Shown: positions 1-13,131 of the stretch, in pieces | Numbering within the stretch: the first letter of the stretch is position 1 | How the letters are laid out: every line of letters starts with the position of its first letter | Assembly: GCA_958295665.1 (NCBI GenBank) | Contig: OY282558.1 | Coordinates: 20,831,409-20,895,408, forward strand | DNA length: 64,000 nucleotides | Direction of reading: 5' to 3' | Source of the DNA: Tipula vernalis | Taxonomy: Eukaryota > Arthropoda > Insecta > Diptera > Tipulidae | Made by a program: the position numbers and the translations under genes | The notes under the pieces: generated by a model | Database searches by the model: none | What the model was told of the DNA's origin: nothing | The model's input: only the letters and a program-made list of their open reading frames with translations

Positions 1-280
1 TTTAGAAATAATCGAGCAATCAAAATGAAAATTGTCACAGCAATTACAGGTCCCAAAACCTATTGATAGAGGTATCAACCATCGTAATCAGACCATTATA
101 TATTTTTGCCGCCCAAAAACTTGTGGGCTATAGCACAGTTGATTTTCAATAAAATTGAATTTTCTAAGAAACGTTTAGAAATAATCGAGCAATCAAAATG
201 AAAATTGTCACATCAATAACAGGTCCCGAAACCTATTGATAGAGGTATCAACCATCGTAATCGGACCATTTTAGATTTTT

Positions 281-453
281 GCCGCCCAAAAACTTGTGGG
301 CTATAGCACAGTTGATTTTCAATAAAATTGAATTTTCTAAGAAACGTTTAGAAATAATCGAGCAATCAAAATGAAAATTGTCACAGCAATAACAGGTCCC
401 GAAACCTATTGATAGAGGTATCAACCATCGTAATCGGACCATTTTAGATTTTT
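281..453. repeat. representative 173-bp satellite monomer
   Basis: A typical unit, counted from its GC-rich start gccgccc. Hand count gives 60 G or C in 173 bases (about 35%). Three short inverted repeats are visible: GCCCA/TGGGC around an 8-base loop (284-301), TTCAAT-AAA-ATTGAA (318-332) and TTGATA-GAGG-TATCAA (409-424). It also holds the palindrome GCTATAGC (300-307), an A-box-like TAGCACAGTTGA (304-315), a B-box-like GGTCCCGAAACC (395-406), and T4 and T5 runs across the unit boundary. The family was not recognised by name. Confidence 0.9.
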
Positions 454-875
454 GCCGCCCAAAAACTTGTGGGCTATAGCACAGTTGATTTTCAATAAAA
501 TTGAATTTTCTAAGAAACGTTTAGAAATAATCGAGCAATCAAAATGAAAATTGTCACAGCAATAACAGGTCCCGAAACCTATTGATAGAGGTATCAACCA
601 TCGTAATCGGACCATTTTAGATTTTTGCCGCCCAAAAACTTGTGGGCTATAGCACAGTTGATTTTCAATAAAATTGAATTTTCTAAGAAACGTTTAGAAA
701 TAATCGAGCAATCAAAATGAAAATTGTCACAGCAATAACAGGTCCCGAAACCTATTGATAGAGGTATCAACCATCGTAATCGGACCATTTTAGATTTTTG
801 CCGCCCAAAAACTTGTGGGCTATAGCACAGTTGATTTTCAATAAAATTGAATTATCTAAGAAACGTTTAGAAATA

Positions 876-3800
876 ATCGAGCAATCAAAATGAAAATTGT
901 CACAGCAATTACAGGTCCCAAAACCTATTGATAGAGGTATCAACCATCGTAATCAGACCATTATATATTTTTGCCGCCCAAAAACTTGTGGGCTATAGCT
1001 CAGTTGATTTTCAATAAAATTGAATTTTCTAAGAAACGTTTAGAAATAATCGAGCAATCAAAATGAAAATTGTCACAGCAATAACAGGTCCCGAAACCTA
1101 TTGATAGAGGTATCAACCATCGTAATCGGACCATTTTAGATTTTTGCCGCCCAAAAACTTGTGGGCTATAGCACAGTTGATTTTCAATAAAATTGAATTT
1201 TCTAAGAAACGTTTAGAAATAATCGAGCAATCAAAATGAAAATTGTCACAGCAATAACAGGTCCCGAAACCTATTGATAGAGGTATCAACCATCGTAATC
1301 GGACCATTTTAGATTTTTGCCGCCCAAAAACTTGTGGGCTATAGCACAGTTGATTTTCAATAAAATTGAATTATCTAAGAAACGTTTAGAAATAATCGAG
1401 CAATCAAAATAAAAATTGTCACAGCAATTACAGGTCCCGAAACCTATTGATAGAGGTATCAACCATCGTAATCGGACCATTTTAGATTTTTGCCGCCCAA
1501 AAACTTGTGGGCTATAGCACAGTTGATTTTCAATAAAATTGAATTTTCTAAGAAATGTTTAGAAATAATCGAGCAATCAAAATGAAAATTGTCACAGCAA
1601 TTACAGGTCCCAAAACCTATTGATAGAGGTATCAACCATTGTAATCAGACCATTATATATTTTTGCCGCCCAAAAACTTGTGGGCTATAGCTCAGTTGAT
1701 TTTCAATAAAATTGAATTTTCTAAGAAACGTTTAGAAATAATCGAGCAATCAAAATGAAAATTGTCACAGCAATAATAGGTCCCGAAACCTATTGATAGA
1801 GGTATCAACCATCGTAATCGGACCATTTTAGATTTTTGCCGCCCAAAAACTTGTGGGCTATAGCACAGTTGATTTTCAATAAAATTGAATTTTCTAAGAA
1901 ACGTTTAGAAATAATCGAGCAATCAAAATGAAAATTGTCACAGCAATAACAGGTCCCGAAACCTATTGATAGAGGTATCAACCATCGTAATCGGACCATT
2001 TTAGATTTTTGCCGCCCAAAAACTTGTGGGCTATAGCACAGTTGATTTTCAATAAAATTGAATTATCTAAGAAATGTTTAGAAGTAATCGAGCAATCAAA
2101 ATAAAAATTGTCACAGCAATTACAGGTCCCGAAACCTATTGATAGAGGTATCAACCATAGTAATCGGACCATTTTAGATTTTTGCCGCCCAAAAACTTGT
2201 GGGCTATAGCACAGTTGATTTTCAATAAAATTGAATTTTCTAAGAAATGTTTAGAAATAATCGAGCAATCAAAATGCAAATTGTCACAGCAATTACAGGT
2301 CCCAAAACCTATTGATAGAGGTATCAACCATCGTAATCAGACCATTATATATTTTTGCCGCCCAAAAACTTGTGGGCTATAGCACAGTTGATTTTCAATA
2401 AAATTGAATTTTCTAAGAAACGTTTAGAAATAATCGAGCAATCAAAATGAAAATTGTCACAGCAATAACAGGTCCCGAAACCTATTGATAGAGGTATCAA
2501 CCATCGTAATCGGACCATTTTAGATTTTTGCCGCCCAAAAACTTGTGGGCTATAGCACAGTTGATTTTCAATAAAATTGAATTTTCTAAGAAACGTTTAG
2601 AAATAATCGAGCAATCAAAATGAAAATTGTCACAGCAATAACAGGTCCCGAAACCTATTGATAGAGGTATCAACCACCGTAATCGGACCATTTTAGATTT
2701 TTGCCGCCCAAAAACTTGTGGGCTATAGCACAGTTGATTTTCAATAAAATTGAATTTTCTAGGAAATGTTTAGAAATAATCGAGCAATCAAAATGAAAAT
2801 TGTCACAGCAATTACAGGTCCCAAAACCTATTGATAGAGGTATCAACCATCGTAATCAGACCATTATATATTTTTGCCGCCCAAAAACTTGTGGGCTATA
2901 GCTCAGTTGATTTTCAATAAAATTGAATTTTCTAAGAAACGTTTAGAAATAATCGAGCAGTCAAAATAAAAATTGTCACAGCAATAACAGGTCCCGAAAC
3001 CTATTGATAGAGGCATCAACCATCGTAATCGGACCATTTTAGATTTTTGCCGCCCAAAAACTTGTGGGCTATAGCACAGTTGATTTTCAATAAAATTGAA
3101 TTTTCTAAGAAACGTTTAGAAATAATCGAGCAATCAAAATGAAAATTGTCACAGCAATAACAGGTCCCGAAACCTATTGATAGAGGTATCAACTATCGTA
3201 ATCGGACCATTTTAGATTTTTGCCGCCCAAAAACTTGTGGGCTATAGCACAGTTGATTTTCAATAAAATTGAATTTTCTAAGAAATGTTTGGAAATAATC
3301 GAGCAATCAAAATGAAAATTGTCACAACAATTACAGGTCCCAAAACCTATTGATAGAGGTATCAACTATCGTAATCGGACCATTTTAGATTTTTGCCGCC
3401 CAAAAACTTGTGGGCTATAGCACAGTTGATTTTCAATAAAATTGAATTTTCTAAGAAACGTTTAGAAATAATCGAGCAATCAAAATGAAAATTGTCACAG
3501 CAATAACAGGTCCCGAAACCTATTGATAGAGGCATCAACCATCGTAATCGGACCATTTTAGATTTTTGCCGCCCAAAAACTTGTGGGCTATAGCACAGTT
3601 GATTTTCAATAAAATTGAATTTTCTAAGAAACGTTTAGAAATAATCGAGCAATCAAAATGAAAATTGTCACAGCAATAACAGGCCCCGAAACCTATTGAT
3701 AGAGGTATCAACCATCGTAATCGAACCATTTTAGATTTTTGCCGCCCAAAAACCTGTGGGCTATAGCACAGTTGATTTTCAATAAAATTGAATTATCTAA

Positions 3801-6800
3801 GAAACGTTTAGAAATAATCGAGCAATCAAAATAAAAATTGTCACAGCAATTACAGGTCCCGAAACCTATTGATAGAGGTATCAACCATCGTAATCGGACC
3901 ATTTTAGATTTTTGCCGCCCAAAAACTTGTGGGCTATAGCACAGTTGATTTTCAATAAAATTGAATTTTCTAAGAAATGTTTAGAAATAATTGAGCAATC
4001 AAAATGAAAATTGTCACAGCAATTACAGGTCCCAAAACCTATTGATAGAGGTATCAACCATCGTAATCGGACCATTATATATTTTTGCCGCCCAAAAACT
4101 TGTGGGCTATAGCACAGTTGATTTTCAATAAAATTGAATTTTCTAAGAAACGTTTAGAAATAATCGAGCAATCAAAATGAAAATTGTCACAGCAATAACA
4201 GGTCCCGAAACCTATTGATAGAGGTATCAACCATCGTAATCGAACCATGTAAAATTTTTGCCGCCCAAAAACTTGTGGGCTATAGCACAGTTGATTTTCA
4301 ATAAAATTGAATTTTCTAAGAAATGTTTAGAAATAATCGAGCAATCAAAATGAAAATTGTCACAGCAATTACAGGTCCCAAAACCTATTGATAGAGGTAT
4401 CAACCATCGTAATCGGACCATTATATATTTTTGCCGCCCAAAAACTTGTGGGCTATAGCACAGTTGATTTTCAATAAAATTGAATTTTCTAAGAAACGTT
4501 TAGAAATAATCGAGCAATCAAAATGAAAATTGTCACAGCAATAACAGGTCCCGAAACCTATTGATAGAGGTATCAACCATCGTAATCGAACCATGTAAAA
4601 TTTTTGCCGCCCAAAAACTTGTGGGCTATAGCACAGTTGATTTTCAATAAAATTGAATTTTCTAAGAAATGTTTAGAAATAATCGAGCAATCAAAATGAA
4701 AATTGTCACAGCAATAACAGGTCCCGAAACCTATTGATAGAGGTATCAACCATCGTAATCGGACCATTTTAGATTTTTGCCGCCCAAAAACTTGTGGGCT
4801 ATAGCACAGTTGATTTTCAATAAAATTGAATTTTCTAAGAAATGTTTAGAAATAATCGAGCAATCAAAATGAAAATTGTCACAGCAATAACAGGTCCCGA
4901 AACCTATTGATAGAGGTATCAACCATCGTAATCGGACCATTATATATTTTTGCCGCCCAAAAACTTGTGGGCTATAGCACAGTTGATTTTCAATAAAATT
5001 GAATTTTCTAAGAAATGTTTAGAAATAATCGAGCAATCAAAATGTATATTGTCACAGCAATTACAGGTCCCAAAACCTATTGATAGAGGTATCAACCATC
5101 GTAATCGGACCATTATATATTTTTGCCGCCCAAAAACTTGTGGGCTATAGCACAGTTGATTTTCAATAAAATTGAATTTTCTAAGAAATGTTTAGAAATA
5201 ATCGAGCAATCAAAATGAAAATTGTCACAGCAATAACAGGTCCCGAAACCTATTGATAGAGGTATCAACCATCGTAATCGAACCATGTAAAATTTTTGCC
5301 GGCCAAAAACTTGTGGGCTATAGCACAGTTGATTTTCAATAAAATTGAATTTTCTAAGAAATGTTTAGAAATAATCGAGCAATCAAAATGAAAATTGTCA
5401 CAGCAATTACAGGTCATGAAACCTATTGATAGAGGTATCAACCAACGTAATAAGACCATTATATATTTTTGCCGCCCAAAAACTTGTGGGCTATAGCTCA
5501 GTTGTTTTTCAATAAAATTGAATTTTCTAAGAAACGTTTAGAAATAATCGAGCAATCAAAATGAAAATTGTCACAGCAATAACAGGTCCCGAAACCTATT
5601 GATAGAGGTATCAACCATCGTAATCGGACCATTTTAGATTTTTGCCGCCCAAAAACTTGTGGGCTATAGCTCAGTTGATTTTCAATAAAATTGAATTTTC
5701 TAAGAAACGTTTAGAAATAATCGAGCAATCAAAATGAAAATTGTCACAGCAATAACAGGTCCCGAAACCTATTGATAGAGGTATCAACCATCGTAATCGG
5801 ACCATTTTAGATTTTTGCCGCCCAAAAACTTGTGGGCTATAGCACAGTTGATTTTCAATAAAATTGAATTTTCTAAGAAACATTTAGAAATAATCGAGCA
5901 ATCAAAATGAAAATTGTCACAGCAATTACAGGTCCCGAAACCTATTGATAGAGGTATCAACCATCGTAATCGGACCATTTTAGATTTTTGTCGCCCAAAA
6001 ACTTGTGGGCTATAGCACAGTTGATTTTCAATAAAATTGAATTTTCTAAGAAACGTTTAGAAATAATCGAGCAATCAAAATGATAATTGTCACAGCAATT
6101 ACAGTTCCCGAAAACCTATTGATAGAGGTATCAATCATCGTAATCGGACCATTTTAGATTTTTGCCGCCCAAAAAAACTTGTGGGCTATAGCACAGTTGA
6201 TTTTCAATAAAATTGAATTTTCTAAGAAACGTTTAGAAATAATCGAGCAATCAAAATGAAAATTGTCACAGCAATTACAGGTCCCGAAACCTATTGATAG
6301 AGGTATCAACCATCGTAATCGGACCATTTTAAATTTTTGCCGCCCAAAAACTTGTGGGCTATAGCACAGTTAATTTTCAATCAAATTGAATTTTCTAAGA
6401 AATGTTTAGAAATAATCGAGCAATCAAAATGAAAATTGTCACAGCAATTGCAGGTCCCGAAACCTATTGATAGAGGTATCAACCATCGTAATCGGACCAT
6501 TTTAGATTTTTGCCGCCCAAAAACTTGTGGGCTATAGCACAGTTGATTTTCAATAAAATTGAATTTTCTAAGAAATGTTTAGAAATAATCGAGCAATCAA
6601 AATGAAAATTGTCACAGCAATTACAGGTCCCAAAACCTATTGATAGAGGTATCAACCATCGTAATCAGACCATTATATATTATTGCCGCCCAAAAACTTG
6701 TGGGCTATAGCTCAGTTGATTTTCAATAAAATTGAATTTTCTAAGAAACGTTTAGAAATAATCGAGCAATCAAAATGAAAATTGTCACAGCAATAACAGG

Positions 6801-7067
6801 TCCCGAAACCTATTGATAGAGGTATCAACCATCGTAATCGAACCATGTAAAACTTTTGCCGCCCAAAAACTTGTGGGCTATAGCACAGTTGATTTTCAAT
6901 AAAATTGAATTTTCTAAGAAACGTTTAGAAATAATCGAGCAATCAAAATGAAAATTGTCACAGCAATAACAGGTCCCGAAACCTATTGATAAAGGTATCA
7001 ACCATCGTAATCGGACCATTTTAGATTTTTGCCGCCCAAAAACTTGTGGGCTATAGCTCAGTTGATT
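876..7067. repeat. large satellite duplication, copy 1 (offset 9687)
   Basis: This block of about 36 monomers recurs at 10563-16754, shifted by exactly 9687 bp (56 monomers minus 1 bp). Shared rare markers include the 3-bp-longer region near 6111-6175, the ggtcatgaaacc variant at 5413, and the gtaatcgaacc / aaacctgtggg pair near 3720-3755. One private difference is atgtatattg at 5042, where copy 2 has atgaaaattg. Boundaries are approximate: sharing fails to the left of about 850 and to the right of 7067, where copy 2 reads gattattaat. Confidence 0.85.
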
Positions 7068-7599
7068 TTCAATAAAATTGAATTTTCTAAGAAACGTTTA
7101 GAAATAATCGAGCAATCAAAATGAAAATTGTCACAGCAATAACAGGTCCCGAAACCTATTGATAGAGGCATCAACCATCGTAATCGGACCATTTTAGATT
7201 TTTGCCGCCCAAAAACTTGTGGGCTATAGCACAGTTGATTTTCAATAAAATTGAATTTTCTAAGAAACATTTAGAAATAATCGAGCAATCAAAATGAAAA
7301 TTGTCACAGCAATAACAGGTCCCGAAACCTATTGATAGAGGTATCAACCATCGTAATCGGACCATTTTAGATTTTTGCCGCCCAAAAACTTGTGGGCTAT
7401 AGCACAGTTGATTATCAATAAAATTGAATTATCTAAGAAACGTTTAGAAATAATCGAGCAATCAAAATAAAAATTGTCACAGCAATTGCAGGTCCCGAAA
7501 CCTATTGATAGAGGTATCAACCATCGTAATCGGACCATTTTAGATTTTTGCCGCCCAAAAACTTGTGGGCTATAGCACAGTTGATTTTCAATAAAATTG

Positions 7600-10365
7600 A
7601 ATGGTCTAAGAAATGTTTAGAAATAATCGAGCAATCAAAATGAAAATTGTCACAGCAATTACAGGTCCCAAAACCTATTGATAGAGGTATCAACCATCGT
7701 AATCGGACCATTTTAGATTTTTGCCGCCCAAAAACTTGTGGGCTATAGCACAGTTGATTTTCAATAAAATTGAATTATCTAAGAAACGTTATAATAATCG
7801 AGCAATCAAAATGAAAATTGTCACAGCAATTACAGGTCCCAAAACCTATTGATAGAGGTATCAACCATCGTAATCAGACCATTATATATTTTTGCCGCCC
7901 AAAAACTTGTGGGCTATAGCTCAGTTGATTTTCAATAAAATTGAATTTTCTAAGAAACGTTTAGAAATAATCGAGCAATCAAAATGAAAATTGTCACAGC
8001 AATAACAGGTCCCGAAACCTATTGATAGAGGTATCAACCATCGTAATCGGACCATTTTAGATTTTTGCCGCCCAAAAACTTGTGGGCTATAGCACAGTTG
8101 ATTTTCAATAAAATTGAATTTTCTAAGAAACGTTTAGAAATAATCGAGCAATCAAAATGAAAATTGTCACAGCAATAACAGGTCCCGAAACCTATTGATA
8201 GAGGTATCAACCATCGTAATCGGACCATTTTAGATTTTTGCCGCCCAAAAACTTGTGGGCTATAGCACAGTTGATTTTCAATAAAATTGAATTATCTAAG
8301 AAACGTTTAGAAATAATCGAGCAATCAAAATAAAAATTGTCACAGCAATTACAGGTCCCGAAACCTATTGATAGAGGTATCAACCATCGTAATCGGACCA
8401 TTTTAGATTTTTGCCGCCCAAAAACTTGTGGGCTATAGCACAGTTGATTTTCAATAAAATTGAATTTTCTAAGAAATGTTTAGAAATAATCGAGCAATCA
8501 AAATGAAAATTGTCACAGCAATTACAGGTCCCAAAACCTATTGATAGAGGTATCAACCATTGTAATCAGACCATTATATATTTTTGCCGCCCAAAAACTT
8601 GTGGGCTATAGCTCAGTTGATTTTCAATAAAATTGAATTTTCTAAGAAACGTTTAGAAATAATCGAGCAATCAAAATGAAAATTGTCACAGCAATAATAG
8701 GTCCCGAAACCTATTGATAGAGGTATCAACCATCGTAATCGGACCATTTTAGATTTTTGCCGCCCAAAAACTTGTGGGCTATAGCACAGTTGATTTTCAA
8801 TAAAATTGAATTTTCTAAGAAACGTTTAGAAATAATCGAGCAATCAAAATGAAAATTGTCACAGCAATAACAGGTCCCGAAACCTATTGATAGAGGTATC
8901 AACCATCGTAATCGGACCATTTTAGATTTTTGCCGCCCAAAAACTTGTGGGCTATAGCACAGTTGATTTTCAATAAAATTGAATTATCTAAGAAATGTTT
9001 AGAAGTAATCGAGCAATCAAAATAAAAATTGTCACAGCAATTACAGGTCCCGAAACCTATTGATAGAGGTATCAACCATAGTAATCGGACCATTTTAGAT
9101 TTTTGCCGCCCAAAAACTTGTGGGCTATAGCACAGTTGATTTTCAATAAAATTGAATTTTCTAAGAAATGTTTAGAAATAATCGAGCAATCAAAATGCAA
9201 ATTGTCACAGCAATTACAGGTCCCAAAACCTATTGATAGAGGTATCAACCATCGTAATCAGACCATTATATATTTTTGCCGCCCAAAAACTTGTGGGCTA
9301 TAGCACAGTTGATTTTCAATAAAATTGAATTTTCTAAGAAACGTTTAGAAATAATCGAGCAATCAAAATGAAAATTGTCACAGCAATAACAGGTCCCGAA
9401 ACCTATTGATAGAGGTATCAACCATCGTAATCGGACCATTTTAGATTTTTGCCGCCCAAAAACTTGTGGGCTATAGCACAGTTGATTTTCAATAAAATTG
9501 AATTTTCTAAGAAACGTTTAGAAATAATCGAGCAATCAAAATGAAAATTGTCACAGCAATAACAGGTCCCGAAACCTATTGATAGAGGTATCAACCACCG
9601 TAATCGGACCATTTTAGATTTTTGCCGCCCAAAAACTTGTGGGCTATAGCACAGTTGATTTTCAATAAAATTGAATTTTCTAGGAAATGTTTAGAAATAA
9701 TCGAGCAATCAACATGAAAATTGTCACAGCAATTACAGGTCCCAAAACCTATTGATAGAGGTATCAACCATCGTAATCAGACCATTATATATTTTTGCCG
9801 CCCAAAAACTTGTGGGCTATAGCTCAGTTGATTTTCAATAAAATTGAATTTTCTAAGAAACGTTTAGAAATAATCGAGCAGTCAAAATAAAAATTGTCAC
9901 AGCAATAACAGGTCCCGAAACCTATTGATAGAGGCATCAACCATCGTAATCGGACCATTTTAGATTTTTGCCGCCCAAAAACTTGTGGGCTATAGCACAG
10001 TTGATTTTCAATAAAATTGAATTTTCTAAGAAACGTTTAGAAATAATCGAGCAATCAAAATGAAAATTGTCACAGCAATAACAGGTCCCGAAACCTATTG
10101 ATAGAGGTATCAACTATCGTAATCGGACCATTTTAGATTTTTGCCGCCCAAAAACTTGTGGGCTATAGCACAGTTGATTTTCAATAAAATTGAATTTTCT
10201 AAGAAATGTTTGGAAATAATCGAGCAATCAAAATGAAAATTGTCACAACAATTACAGGTCCCAAAACCTATTGATAGAGGTATCAACTATCGTAATCGGA
10301 CCATTTTAGATTTTTGCCGCCCAAAAACTTGTGGGCTATAGCACAGTTGATTTTCAATAAAATTG
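7600..10365. repeat. 16-monomer tandem block, unit 1 (2766 bp)
   Basis: Begins at the rare variant gaatggtctaag, followed by the 2-bp deletion variant cgttataataatcg (7786). It repeats at an offset of 2766 bp (16 x 173 minus 2), ending where gaatggtctaag reappears at 10365. Its inner part also matches about 850-3360 at an offset of 6921 bp, so it is a third copy of that segment. A private change, caacatg, lies near 9712. Confidence 0.85.
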
Positions 10366-13131
10366 AATGGTCTAAGAAATGTTTAGAAATAATCGAGCAA
10401 TCAAAATGAAAATTGTCACAGCAATTACAGGTCCCAAAACCTATTGATAGAGGTATCAACCATCGTAATCGGACCATTTTAGATTTTTGCCGCCCAAAAA
10501 CTTGTGGGCTATAGCACAGTTGATTTTCAATAAAATTGAATTATCTAAGAAACGTTATAATAATCGAGCAATCAAAATGAAAATTGTCACAGCAATTACA
10601 GGTCCCAAAACCTATTGATAGAGGTATCAACCATCGTAATCAGACCATTATATATTTTTGCCGCCCAAAAACTTGTGGGCTATAGCTCAGTTGATTTTCA
10701 ATAAAATTGAATTTTCTAAGAAACGTTTAGAAATAATCGAGCAATCAAAATGAAAATTGTCACAGCAATAACAGGTCCCGAAACCTATTGATAGAGGTAT
10801 CAACCATCGTAATCGGACCATTTTAGATTTTTGCCGCCCAAAAACTTGTGGGCTATAGCACAGTTGATTTTCAATAAAATTGAATTTTCTAAGAAACGTT
10901 TAGAAATAATCGAGCAATCAAAATGAAAATTGTCACAGCAATAACAGGTCCCGAAACCTATTGATAGAGGTATCAACCATCGTAATCGGACCATTTTAGA
11001 TTTTTGCCGCCCAAAAACTTGTGGGCTATAGCACAGTTGATTTTCAATAAAATTGAATTATCTAAGAAACGTTTAGAAATAATCGAGCAATCAAAATAAA
11101 AATTGTCACAGCAATTACAGGTCCCGAAACCTATTGATAGAGGTATCAACCATCGTAATCGGACCATTTTAGATTTTTGCCGCCCAAAAACTTGTGGGCT
11201 ATAGCACAGTTGATTTTCAATAAAATTGAATTTTCTAAGAAATGTTTAGAAATAATCGAGCAATCAAAATGAAAATTGTCACAGCAATTACAGGTCCCAA
11301 AACCTATTGATAGAGGTATCAACCATTGTAATCAGACCATTATATATTTTTGCCGCCCAAAAACTTGTGGGCTATAGCTCAGTTGATTTTCAATAAAATT
11401 GAATTTTCTAAGAAACGTTTAGAAATAATCGAGCAATCAAAATGAAAATTGTCACAGCAATAATAGGTCCCGAAACCTATTGATAGAGGTATCAACCATC
11501 GTAATCGGACCATTTTAGATTTTTGCCGCCCAAAAACTTGTGGGCTATAGCACAGTTGATTTTCAATAAAATTGAATTTTCTAAGAAACGTTTAGAAATA
11601 ATCGAGCAATCAAAATGAAAATTGTCACAGCAATAACAGGTCCCGAAACCTATTGATAGAGGTATCAACCATCGTAATCGGACCATTTTAGATTTTTGCC
11701 GCCCAAAAACTTGTGGGCTATAGCACAGTTGATTTTCAATAAAATTGAATTATCTAAGAAATGTTTAGAAGTAATCGAGCAATCAAAATAAAAATTGTCA
11801 CAGCAATTACAGGTCCCGAAACCTATTGATAGAGGTATCAACCATAGTAATCGGACCATTTTAGATTTTTGCCGCCCAAAAACTTGTGGGCTATAGCACA
11901 GTTGATTTTCAATAAAATTGAATTTTCTAAGAAATGTTTAGAAATAATCGAGCAATCAAAATGCAAATTGTCACAGCAATTACAGGTCCCAAAACCTATT
12001 GATAGAGGTATCAACCATCGTAATCAGACCATTATATATTTTTGCCGCCCAAAAACTTGTGGGCTATAGCACAGTTGATTTTCAATAAAATTGAATTTTC
12101 TAAGAAACGTTTAGAAATAATCGAGCAATCAAAATGAAAATTGTCACAGCAATAACAGGTCCCGAAACCTATTGATAGAGGTATCAACCATCGTAATCGG
12201 ACCATTTTAGATTTTTGCCGCCCAAAAACTTGTGGGCTATAGCACAGTTGATTTTCAATAAAATTGAATTTTCTAAGAAACGTTTAGAAATAATCGAGCA
12301 ATCAAAATGAAAATTGTCACAGCAATAACAGGTCCCGAAACCTATTGATAGAGGTATCAACCACCGTAATCGGACCATTTTAGATTTTTGCCGCCCAAAA
12401 ACTTGTGGGCTATAGCACAGTTGATTTTCAATAAAATTGAATTTTCTAGGAAATGTTTAGAAATAATCGAGCAATCAAAATGAAAATTGTCACAGCAATT
12501 ACAGGTCCCAAAACCTATTGATAGAGGTATCAACCATCGTAATCAGACCATTATATATTTTTGCCGCCCAAAAACTTGTGGGCTATAGCTCAGTTGATTT
12601 TCAATAAAATTGAATTTTCTAAGAAACGTTTAGAAATAATCGAGCAGTCAAAATAAAAATTGTCACAGCAATAACAGGTCCCGAAACCTATTGATAGAGG
12701 CATCAACCATCGTAATCGGACCATTTTAGATTTTTGCCGCCCAAAAACTTGTGGGCTATAGCACAGTTGATTTTCAATAAAATTGAATTTTCTAAGAAAC
12801 GTTTAGAAATAATCGAGCAATCAAAATGAAAATTGTCACAGCAATAACAGGTCCCGAAACCTATTGATAGAGGTATCAACTATCGTAATCGGACCATTTT
12901 AGATTTTTGCCGCCCAAAAACTTGTGGGCTATAGCACAGTTGATTTTCAATAAAATTGAATTTTCTAAGAAATGTTTGGAAATAATCGAGCAATCAAAAT
13001 GAAAATTGTCACAACAATTACAGGTCCCAAAACCTATTGATAGAGGTATCAACTATCGTAATCGGACCATTTTAGATTTTTGCCGCCCAAAAACTTGTGG
13101 GCTATAGCACAGTTGATTTTCAATAAAATTG
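10366..13131. repeat. 16-monomer tandem block, unit 2 (2766 bp)
   Basis: Second unit of the 2766-bp block. It shares the gaatggtctaag and cgttataataatcg markers with unit 1. Past its end the sequence continues as the 9687-bp-offset duplication, which places the two events in a nested order. Confidence 0.8.

Noticed and set aside
248..442. A 64-codon ATG frame on the minus strand of nearly every monomer, beginning MVRLRWLIPLSIGFG
   Set aside because: The frame is longer than the 173-bp unit, so successive copies overlap in different frames. It is broken by stops or lost starts in many monomers, and its changes show no preference for silent positions. It looks like a by-product of the repeat.
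281..453. CENP-B box in the monomer
   Set aside because: The pattern TTCGnnnnAnnCGGG was not found on either strand; the cccgaaacc segment lacks the required spacing.
281..453. A true tRNA gene
   Set aside because: Only the D-arm-like part fits. There is no anticodon arm or matching acceptor stem, and the B-box-like motif is too far away and imperfect.
2182..2382. A 66-codon plus-strand frame (MPPKNLWAIAQ) at a few monomers
   Set aside because: It opens only where a monomer has atgcaaattg or atgtatattg in place of the usual stop; it is a chance opening in satellite DNA.
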